NCBI GenBank assembly: GCA_015499985.1 | Contig: JAAAUF010000270.1 | Span: forward strand, 1 to 43,820 | Origin: Haplosporangium gracile | Taxonomy: Eukaryota > Mortierellomycota > Mortierellomycetes > Mortierellales > Mortierellaceae | DNA: 43,820 bases | Direction: 5' to 3' | Part shown: in pieces, positions 24,699 to 34,040 of the stretch | Position numbering within the stretch: the first letter of the stretch is position 1 | Layout of the letters: every line of letters begins with the position of its first letter | The notes under the pieces: model-generated | Seen by the model: only the letters and a program-made list of their open reading frames with translations | Database searches by the model: none | What the model was told of the DNA's origin: nothing | Position numbers and translations under genes: made by a program

Positions 24699-25556
24699 AG
24701 GAGGATGTGTATGTGTGGGTGAAGAAGAAAGAAAGAGAGAAACATAAAAAAAAGAGAAGAGTGTGCAAAGCTTTCCTATTATTTTTTATGACTTTTCGAC
24801 GCGTGGGAAGGTTCGCACGCACATTTGAATTTCTGTCCAATTGAAAACGTCTTCAAGTCATGACTGTATTTCCATTTCTCTCAAATTCAAGACTCGGCGT
24901 CAAAAGGGAAGGTAACTTTGCCATTTCTACTTTTCAGACTCATTTACGATTTGGCGGCAGAATTGGCTGACGATACAACCGTTTGTACAGCATAGAATTT
25001 GAGCATAGTAAATGTAAACGACGGCTTATTAAAAAGAACAGATCAATAAAAGCCAAACAAAATGATGTGTCTTGTTGAGATTTCCCAATCTCAGCGATCC
25101 ATGCCTTTCGACGGCATGATGATACCCTTTCTTGTTATCGTCGTATTCCATTGGAAAAATCGGGCATTGTTGCAGGAGGATTAGCGTCAGTGTTTGTTAT
25201 TATTGACGTTGGCGAATCTCGTCTGCGTTTTGTTGTTGTTGACAGGTTGCCAGACTGACGTTTCAGGGGCCAGAGGTCAGTACGGCGATAGGTCGTTGAA
25301 AGGTAAAGGTTTCGAAGCAACTCTTTTTGTTGGTGGTGTCGGATGTAGTTTGGCTCGCTTCCTGTGAATGAGCTGTGTTTCAGTATCTCCATCATCACCA
25401 TTCTCGTCATTGTCTCCGTCGTCGTCGCCGATCCATGAGTCGATGGTGTTTCGCGCTGATTGTGGTGGCAGTGATGGTGGTGGCGCCAATTTCGACCGCC
25501 ATGTTGTATGTGCATGTGCGTCGGTGTTTGATCAAATGGCTATCTGTCCGTGGCGG
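24699..25556. other. RidA upstream region and unassigned minus-strand open frame
   Basis: After the RidA leader there is about 430 bp with no coding signal. A minus-strand frame at 25135-25515 codes for a His/Arg/Thr-rich 126-aa stretch. An overlapping frame in the same strand (25277-25489) carries an acidic Asp/Gly run followed by RKRAKLHPTPPTKR. Either could be a 3' part of the minus-strand gene that precedes it, but I could not join them by a convincing splice site. Neither is called as a gene. Confidence 0.3.
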
Positions 25557-25763
25557 CTAACCTCGATTTTTGTTGGCTCTTAGAACTGGTCCTGCTCCGG
25601 TCCCATAGCCAATAGATAATCTCTCTCGTCCTCGGTCATACTCTCTATACAGCTTCAAGTCTTTATGACACTCTAGGATAAACCTTTTCTTGGTCATCCA
25701 CGGATCCTGTTCCTCCAATGCCAAGTCTTTGGTCCAAGTATTCAGCACGGGTTGATGATGGCT
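25557..25763 (-). pseudogene. In-frame continuation after the TAA of the eight-exon gene
   Basis: Directly after the TAA, the same frame is open for 68 codons and then ends at TAG. It codes for a charged, protein-like sequence (LALEEQDPWMTKKRF, then KLYREYDRGRERLSIGYG). No alternative intron removes the stop: there is no AG acceptor at a workable distance. Either the stop arose recently from a sense codon, or the stop is read through, or a sequencing error is present. Confidence 0.35.
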
Positions 25764-27134
25764 TTAAACCTTGTATTTCTTCATGCGATCAATCCTATTA
25801 ATATGCGAAGATAAATAAATAGATAGAAGTTAACAAATTTACATCGCAATAAACTGCATGACAATCATTTGCTTCCTCCATTTCCGAACCTTACTTTTTG
25901 TATCTGGAAGCACCGAGGATATGGTCATTTCCAAGCAATTTGGGACTATTCTGGCTCCACAAAACCTGGATCAAGGCTCTCTCCTAATGCGAGGAGTAGA
26001 AAAAAAAAACACAAAGGAATCCAAATCTGTAAATCGTCTTACTCTATGAGGAGCGTCTCTGATAATAGGAACATCTTGCATGAACACAACTTGAAACTCA
26101 CAGGACTGGCGGAACTGATGGACTCAGTCAGAGGGGAAGACGACAAGGTCTGCGGCCTCCTGTTCCATGGTATAAACGGTGGGGAATCGGCGTACTTGAG
26201 CACCGCAGTGGCACGATTATGAACTGTGTTCGATAGCTTTAGATGACTCGATGCGTACCTGCGCCTCCTAGATAATCCGAGACCGATATAGTTGGTAATG
26301 ATCAATGTCAGTCCGTTATGTCTCCAACTGAATGATTAAACAAGAGAAAAAATGCCACCATCAGCAAAACAAAGAAAGAACGCTTTTATCCATGTCTTTA
26401 CCATGTGCCGGCCTGTTCGATGTCAGTTGATGGTACACGATGCAAACGCAGGTATGAGCTAGTTCAATTAGTCGAGTGGCGATTGTGGAAGGCGAAGGAA
26501 GAATGGCCAAGAAAATTGCACAAGCATTTCAAACATCAAACAAAAAGGGGCACTTTGGGCAATTACTCAAGCATTTCAAAGGGCAATTCGCTATTCTTGA
26601 GTGAAGGACAAGTAGTTGGCGTATACCAGCAAGTTCAGTAACAATACCCTGGTGTCTTCTTTCTGACTAACCATTTCAGATCATCACAGGTGCTGACAAT
26701 AGAAACAAACAAACAGAAACAAGAAGAGAACAAGGATAGTAAGGTCAGTAATTTTTCTTTATAATTATTCAAACGCAACAATTGACGAGGAATGAATGGC
26801 AGCAGTTACTTAATCTTGACTCCGGAGTGGTTATAGAAGAGGAAGGAATAGGTGGACATATCGAATCGCCACGTTCCCCGTTTGTTAAGAAAAGTCCTCA
26901 AGTACTATTGGCCTGCCCACTCCCACGACGCGCATCTGCACGGCAGACTTTAGGTCAATTGGTGATATAGTTGACGTTGGTATGCTGAGCGGAACGCCGC
27001 GGGTGGTGAAGCTTTTTTACACCATGGGTTGGAGTTGATAAGCGTCTAAGCCTGGCTCGCGGAGTTGAGAGTTCGGCCTGTCGCTTCCTTGAATGTGAAG
27101 AATGAATGAACGGTGGTGCTGATGCAGCGAACAT
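25764..27134 (-). CDS. Unrecognised protein gene of eight small exons
   Basis: I do not recognise the product. Exons are 27134-26976, 26904-26810, 26692-26648, 26458-26402, 26327-26259, 26159-26102, 25983-25895 and 25794-25764. All introns are 71-189 bp and GT-AG, and the phase is kept at every junction, giving 200 aa. Six of the donors look normal (GTAACT, GTATTG, GTAAAG, GTACGC, GTGAGT, GTAAGG) and most acceptors follow T-rich tracts. The first donor, GTCAAC, is poor, so exon 1 is uncertain; Met at 26859 in exon 2 is an alternative start. The N terminus is Arg/Lys/His-rich. A mixed aromatic/charged region follows (GTWRFDMSTYSFLFYNHSG, then LKWLVRKKTPGSYLRLHR), then a Ser-rich linker and a second ordered part (LLGNDHILGASRYKKIDR). 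The frame stops at TAA 25766-25764, then stays open for 68 more codons to TAG at 25557. It may be truncated, read through, or a young pseudogene. Confidence 0.5.
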
Positions 27135-27438
27135 TAGAGAGTGGATGACTGGCTGTTAAGAAGAAAGAAAAATCAAGCAACGCTTTACAAGAACAGACGT
27201 TATTCTCTCCCAAAGTAAAAAAATTAGGGGCGTTTGCCCAAGGTTAAAAATGGAACCGTGCAGTTGAACGTATAAGAAACATATGATGCATACATGAAGT
27301 GACAAGCGACGTGTTTATTTACTGTGAATGGTGGATGGGAGTGTAAAGTACATGGATAATAAAATGACAAAGAAAAAACAAAAAGATAAATAAAAGAAAA
27401 ACGACGTTCGCTCTAAAAGGCGCTTTTTCTTTCAGTCT
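27135..27438. other. Chitin deacetylase 3' flank
   Basis: About 300 bp between two minus-strand genes. An AATAAA on the minus strand at 27319-27314 lies 120 bp after the deacetylase stop. A T/C-rich tract ending in AACAG at 27157-27153 could be a splice acceptor just before the candidate first ATG of the eight-exon gene. Confidence 0.4.
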
Positions 27439-28979
27439 CTACAGCAAGTGGGCAAGACCAGCAGCAACAGCGGCAGCAAGTCCGAGGGCGGTCATGGATC
27501 CAGTCACGAGCTGGCCGGTAGCATTGTTACCCTTGTTGCCGCTGGGAGAGCCAGTCGAAGTGGGCAAGGGAGTCGTGACAGTCTGGGTAGCAATGTCGTT
27601 GAAGGTGCAGTTGGAGCTGTTGCACAAGCACTGGGCAGCAACAGGATCCCACCACTCCATGGCGCAGGTGGCAGGGACAGGTGTGCGGTAACCAGTCTGT
27701 CCAGCAGCGACGGCACGAGCAGGAACGGGTTCAGCAACAGAGGGGCTGGCCGTGGGGCATCCATAGCAGGTCGACCACGAGCCGTCGGCAAAGTTGCACA
27801 TCTGGAGAGTATCCTTGTCGATCGATCCAGCCTTAGAGTCATCCAATCCGTTGCAGATCTCCTTACCAACAGCGGGCTGCTGGCACTTCATGTAGGGCTG
27901 ATTGGCCAACTCTGAGGCAGGGACAGGGTTCTTCATCCACTCGAGTAGCTGCTGGTTAGTCACGAACCAGACATCCTTCTGGGCAGCAGCCCACGAGAAG
28001 AACTCGTTGTAGAGGCTGGTGGCGTTACCGACGTGGACGGGGTGAAGGTAGATACCGAAGGGTTGGCGGGTGCCCTGGTAGTGGCGGTTGAAGTTGTCCT
28101 TGAGCCACTGGGAGACGACGCTGGCAGAGCCGCTCAACTGGACATCCATCGAGTAGGCGTTGCCCTGGGGGTCGATGATGGCGTGCATGGGGATCTCCCA
28201 CAAGCCGGGCTGGGCGACACCCTGGGTGCAGATGCCGTTCCAGCAGTCGTTGGCAACACCATAGTCAAGGGTGTAGGGCCAGTAAGCGTCGGTGGTAGTG
28301 GCGGTGGTGGAGGAGTCGTACTGGATCTTTTCCTGGGCGAGGACATCGAAGGTAGACTTTGAGTAGTTGAGGAAGGGAGCACGGAAGCCGGTCATCTTGG
28401 CGTAGGGGATGCCCGAGAAGGCGTTGATAGCCTTGCGGTTACCAGAGACCTCCTCTGTGAATGAGACAAGTAATTAAAGTAAACATGGTGAGTGAAGGGA
28501 AGGGCTCAAAAAAAATCCATGTCCAATTTGTGCACTGCATCATCTCACGTCAGATTAATACGAGAAAACATTTGATATGGGCAGGACCTACCAATTGGAG
28601 GGGTACCGATATGGTTCATGGTGTGGTCGGCAACCTCGTTACCGGCAGCATACCACTGCTGGATGAGGGCATAATCAGAGTACAAGGTCTGGGCAAACCA
28701 GGTGGCCTTAATGGGGCAGTTATTAGGGTTTCTGTGGGAGGCCATCAGCGAGGTAGTGACGGGGACGGTCTGGGACTGGACAGCATCGTCATAGGTGAGA
28801 GTGAAGAACTGGGGGACGGTCTTGGGGTCCATGCCCTTAGGAGGGTTGACGGAGGGGCAGACACAGGCAGGGAAGACACACTTGGTAGTGTCGCAGGCGG
28901 GGGCCGCCTGAGCCTCGGCGACGCCGGCGATAAAGAGAGCCGAGACGGCAGCAGCAAGGGAGATGGTTGTGAAGCGCAT
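27439..28979 (-). CDS. CDA: GPI-anchored chitin deacetylase, CE4/NodB family (2 exons)
   Basis: Exons are 28979-28592 and 28454-27439 with a 137-bp GT-AG intron, giving 467 aa. A signal peptide spans about residues 1-24. The NodB homology domain shows motif 1 TYDDA (Asp64 catalytic base, Asp65 metal), motif 2 DHTMNH (His119 and His123, metal ligands), motif 3 RAPFL (Arg154) and a late LH motif (His267) in GIYLHPVH. The TYDDA and RAPF forms resemble the animal/CDA-like branch more than bacterial NodB. A Cys-rich segment follows, then a Thr/Ser/Gly/Asn tail and a hydrophobic end, the layout of a GPI attachment signal. It would deacetylate chitin to chitosan at the cell surface or wall, using a divalent metal. 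The start is the first ATG of the frame and sits directly on the signal peptide. Confidence 0.93.
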
Positions 28980-29760
28980 TATGTATGTTGTGTGCGTGTG
29001 TGTTTATCGTTAATTCAAACTACGACATGGAACATGAGAAGAAACGAGAGAAAAAGAACTCAAAGGAAATTAGTTATTTGGCCAAGTTTGCTGCTCAATA
29101 TAGGTACATTACTCAAAACATAATTAAAACGGAAGGAAGGGGCGAAAGGAAGGCTGCGATGCAAGGGGCGGCAGGAGCAGGAGTAGAAGGGGCGTAGGGG
29201 GGGGGGGGGGGGGGGGACATGGGGTTGAAGTGGGTAAGAAGGTAAGAGGCTAGCACTGAGGCTATTTGTACTGTAGTGGAATATGACCATCGTTCACACC
29301 GATTCAGGGACCAAAAAAAAAGGCGTTGATAATGAAGAGTTAAGATGGAATCAGGGTCGAGAAAGTAAATAGTTGATTCTGTGATCCAAGAGCGTCGATC
29401 TGTTTGTTGTGTTCTGTTGAGCAACAACCAACAACAACAAGAGAATGAATGAAAACGATTGATGCCTGAACTGAAATAGAGATGAGGTAGCACAGACGAC
29501 TCTCTGTGCGTTGATGCTGTTACTCACCTATTAGTGATATGAGGTAGTTGTTGTATGTGAGAATTGGATGACGAGGAGTGAGAATTAGAGAAGAAGGGGG
29601 GATGGAAGGGTGGTAGTGAAGGAGAGTGAAGTGAAGGAAGGATGTGAAATTGAGCGAGAGAAGTGAAAGAGAGAAAGGGAGAAGTGAAGAGACGGAAAGA
29701 AAGAAGAAAAAGAAGGTGTGAGAGCTGGTCGGATGTAAGAAATACGGCCGTCTTTTTATA
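28980..29760 (-). promoter_or_regulatory. Chitin deacetylase promoter and CT-rich leader
   Basis: On the minus strand the block at about 29740-29540 is nearly pure pyrimidine, like the leaders of the GATA and F-box/LRR genes. Together with the C20 run (29216-29197) it makes a strongly strand-asymmetric upstream region. No TATA box is clear. Confidence 0.35.
29197..29216. repeat. G20 homopolymer
   Basis: Twenty consecutive G on the plus strand about 220 bp upstream of the chitin deacetylase start. Such a run can form a G-quadruplex and is prone to length errors in sequencing. Confidence 0.9.
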
Positions 29761-32700
29761 GGTATTGCTAACTGGTTCCTGCAATAATATATGATATACA
29801 TACAAACGATTGTGATATGTGTGTCCAGGTTGGTTGACGTGCCTGATGTATCCAGGGATAAGAATGAAAAAACAAAGGCGAAACGCGAACAGCCCGCATT
29901 GTTTCTCTCTCTCTCTTTCTTTCCCACTCGTACCTATTTCATTCCCTGCCTGTATCTTCTTTCCCCTCGCACCACCCTCGGCCGTACCTGGAAAAAGTGA
30001 GAAACAGGACTGAGGACATGCGGTTAAAAATAATTTTTCATTTTCAACGCTATTTTTTCATCCCGGTAAAAATACCAAAGTGCGCTGTGTGAGTGTGTGG
30101 TGTGGTGTGGTGTGGTGTAGGCGCACATCTCCTTGTGCTACTTGCCTGTAAATTTAGTATTTTTAGGGGTGTTTCGTCTCTGAGTCTCTGTCTCGTCGAA
30201 GACACCTTGTTGGCTGGCTTTTTGTACCTCCGAGAAGAAAGACGAAGAAAAAAAAAAAGGAACGCCTTGTTGTCCGACTGACTGAAAGAAGTACATACGG
30301 TCTCCCTTTTCTCACCCTACAGCGCAAAGCTATTCCTGGACATCCATGTAAAAAGGCCATGCGCACTGGAAAATGAACAAGTGGGAAAAAACAGAAGAAA
30401 ATGGCACCCATGACAGGATGGATAGTCAAACAAGGGTCATGTTGGTCACCTTTGAAGAAAGAAAAAAAAGTGCCAATTGTCAAAGTACAATGGATAAGAT
30501 TCATCTGCTCAAGGGACATACATGGGAGTTAAACAAGGATTGTTATTTCCATCTATCCATCTATATCCATTCCATAAGAGTCCTTTCCATGTTCATGCAG
30601 CGCATGTCACTTCACCTTGCACGAAGACGAGAAGAACGAAAGAGCCGCCCTTGCATCTTAAGCTCCATTGGTTCAACTTCTCGGTTACTTTATTCCTTTC
30701 TCCGATCATGCTTCATACATGTAGGTACGACTGGCACACCAGATACAAATGCGAGAGAGACAAAGACGATTGTGTCGCCTTCGTTAACTTTATCCTCTTA
30801 TCTTCGGTCGGAGATGCCTACACTCTTTCGTCTCCTTATTGTTCAAGGCGCCGCTTCCTGCTGATAGTATACACTTCTTTTCTACTCGTCTAGTCAGCCT
30901 CCTTTTCAATTCTTTCATGAGAAAACGCCTCTGTTGAGTGTACAATGACACTCACTGAAACAATGACGTCGCGGCCTAAGTTAATGTCTTGCAGTTCTCG
31001 TCTCTGTCTATGACCCAAGCATGATCCTACAAATTATACAACGCTCTGGAAAGGCTAATTTCCATCTCTCCATGTTTTCTTTATGCCAGGGGTCAAAACC
31101 TTTCGGTCACCTAAAGGGTTGTCGCGATCTAATTTTTGATTGCCCGGTGTGCATGTGCCCTCTTTTTCTTTTTCTTTAGGCGGAGAGAACTAGCATGATT
31201 AAAAATAAAAAAAAAAAAATACAGCTTCTTCACAAGAGTTAAAAATAAATCATGAGAAGAAAAGTAAAGTTGTTCCATTGAGATTAGACCACCTAGGGTT
31301 AGACGAGTAAGGAGGGGGGAGAAGGATGTACGGATACGAAAGAGCCCTCTTTTGCACCTGATCGGTTCCTGGCCACCCAAAGTTTAAGGCTTAAAACGTA
31401 TGACGTGTTTGTCCCCACGCGTGTTTTTTGTTACTTCACTAGACAAAATAAACAATTCCACTCTTTATCGTACCAGCATTTTGCTCTAAAAGCAATTGAG
31501 GTACTGGGGTCCAATGCGTGCGTGGGCCACTATCCATATGCAGTTCTTGAGATGTCTTGGCACACCAAGTGGTTCCTTGTTTATCTTCTCATCACCCCCT
31601 ATACCCTCACGTTAACCTTCATTTTTCAAATCGTCTCTTCTTACTGCAACCAGTCCCTTAAAGCCAAAGGGAGGCTGTGGGAAGTAATAAGAACAAAAAC
31701 AAACAAACAACAGTAGCGGTAAGCAAGAAAGCACGCAGCAATGCTAAAAATCGTTAATATAAAGAGATAGGATCAAAGTAATCCAATGCATCTAGTTTTT
31801 GAGTCGTCTCAAACTGGAAAAAGGAAGGAGGAAGAAGAAGCTGTAAATTTTGGTTTTCATTACAACGGCCGTTAGGAGAGACCTAGAAAAACGTTCTCTT
31901 ACGTCTTTATTTATTTGTTTGTGTTCGTGTGTTTGTGGAAGTAAGGTAAGTGGTTGGTTGGTGATTCATGACTCTGAGTAGCCAATTGAAAGAATTGAAA
32001 AGACATTCATTCATTCATTCACTTCACTGCGAGACTAGGAATGACTGTAAATAAGTATTGAGCTTCCTTGTCTTTTACCTTTTCTCTTCTAAACCATTGG
32101 ATATGTCAACGAGAATAGTTGCGAGGTTTCGAGGGGAAGGAAGGGGATACAAACACACACAAAGGCATAAAGGCTCCAAGGTAGAAAACGGGGGGCCACA
32201 AGGACATTTTACAAAAAAACTATCCCGATTAACCAACAAAACAAGAAAACCAAGCCGTCACTGGATCTTCTGCCTTCGGGTCTGAGGAGATATGCAACAC
32301 AACATCCTCCATCTCCTAAGACCCGTCGCATCCAATGTTCATCATGCTTCGAGTCCGTAAGCAGAGGCAACCTTATCAAATAATGCCCCCTCTTCGTCTG
32401 GGTCACTTCACTCCAACCCCACCCGATCATCTTTCTATGTCGAGGACGGACAGCATTGACAAACAACACTCATATTTTATACATGTTTTTTACTCTTTCT
32501 CTCTTCTTCTTGCGTGCTTGCTGGTTCTCTTTTTTTTTTTCTGACGGTCAACAGAAAGAGGCAAGGAGAGAAGGAGAAAGGATCAAAAGAAAAAATCTAT
32601 CCCACACTATCCCACCATCATCCAGGGGTTCTCGATCCATTGTAGGTAAACAGTGCACAACAACAACGGCCTAGTCCCCTGACTTTCTCGTTCGCTTTTT

Positions 32701-33788
32701 AATTTTTTTTGTTGTTGTATGCGTCACCCTCGTTTTGTTGTAAACTAAAACACGACACGTTTTTGTTTTTCCCATTCACCGGTAACCTTGTCCATTTTTT
32801 GTTGGTACAGTTTTTATGTTTATGTGCAGTACAAGAAGAGAAAGAGGGCTCTCTAACGTCTGGTCCGTCAGTTCCTTTTCATTTCCCGTTTTTGTTTTTA
32901 TGCCTGTGTGTCCACATGGCATACGTAGGAAAACCTTAAGAAGCAGAGAAAAAAAAAAAAAAAAAAAAAAGATGGAGATCTGCTTTGTTTTTGTATGCCA
33001 TTCTTGAGGTTAGACTGGGGGCGGGGGTGGTGAGTGAGAAGGAGGAGGACTGAGCGACAGAGAAAGTAGGGAGATCTAGAGTGAGAAGGAGGGGAAGAAG
33101 AAAAGATGGTAAAGAGAACAGGACGGAACAATGCAAAAACAAGAAGAGGGACGAGAGTGTGGATGGTAGCATAATAACGAGAAGGAAGGCAATTGACAAT
33201 GGACAATGGCATTGTTATCCGTCAATGGGCGAGGACTATGGCTATGGCTCCGTCTATAGCTATGGTATGACCCTGCCTCAATGGTTTGACTTGTCGCTCT
33301 CTTTTTTAACATGACTATCTACATATCGTGTTCCTTCTTTCCATCGTCGTTGTAATTAGTTTGGATGTTTCGTTGTTTCTCTCCTCCCCTGTCAGTCCCA
33401 ATGGCTTTCGTGCGTGTCCATTCTTTTTACTAACACTATTTATTGGTTGTGTGTATCAATATGGATGTGAATGTCACTGAGTCAAGTATGAGAGAAGGAA
33501 GGGGTCGCTAAGTCTGTCAATTGCTGTTTGTTTGTGGCGAGAGAGAGAGATAGAACTTAAGGATCATGCCCTTTCCGTTCTCTCATCCTTGCTCCTTTTT
33601 ACCCATTTGCCAATTGAAATTGTCTCCCTTCCCCTCTTCCTTCTTCCCGATGGTAATGTTGAGTTTAGCCCAAAATACACCGCTCACTCCCTCATCTCTT
33701 TTTTTTTTGTTTCTTTTTTCTGCTCAGGCACAAGGGGGAAACTTTGAACTCGGACATCTCTTTTCAATCATATTGACACCCATGACTT
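29761..33788. other. About 4 kb intergenic, no supportable gene
   Basis: Frames of 60-160 codons exist on both strands but lack any recognisable domain, and I could not chain them with splice sites. Present are a GTGTG microsatellite near 30093-30118 and an A22 run at 32949-32970. A block at 31088-31130 begins CAGGGGTCAAAACC and forms a short hairpin. I see no tRNA or rRNA gene. Confidence 0.45.
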
Positions 33789-34040
33789 ATGACTTTTTTT
33801 TCTTTTTCCACCCATGACTATCCAACAACAACCATCCAACCCAATTGTTATTCATTAGCTTCGTCATATTTAGCCACCTCCTCTCCCTCATTAGACTACA
33901 ATTTACCGTTCGCACCCACCTTATCTCTCCTTCTCCTATTAACATATAAACACATACGTACCCCTCCCTTCTCCCTTTCTTTTCTTTCTCCCTTCTCTCT
34001 CTCTCTCCCTCCCCTTCCAAAGAAACCAATTCATAAAATC
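33789..34040 (+). promoter_or_regulatory. CT-rich leader of the F-box/LRR gene
   Basis: The last 120 bp before the ATG are almost only C and T, then AAAGAAACCAATTCATAAAATC leads into the start in an A-rich context favourable for initiation. It reads as 5' UTR. Confidence 0.45.

Noticed and set aside
24515..24844. Plus-strand open frame of 109 codons antisense to RidA exon 1
   Set aside because: It is antisense to a well-supported exon and its leader, is Gly/Glu/Lys-rich from the tandem repeat, and has no similarity to a family.
31088..31130. hAT-transposon-like end, CAGGGGTCAAAACC followed by CTTTCGGTCACC
   Set aside because: I found no inverted partner end and no 8-bp target duplication in the following 3 kb. 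The CAGGGG/CCCCTG pair at 32632-32680 is not homologous beyond six bases.
33789..34040. In-frame upstream ATG that would extend the F-box/LRR protein by 84 residues
   Set aside because: The extension is the translation of an almost pure C/T leader (Ser, Leu, Pro only) with no domain. The ATG at 34041 has a better context and directly precedes the F-box.
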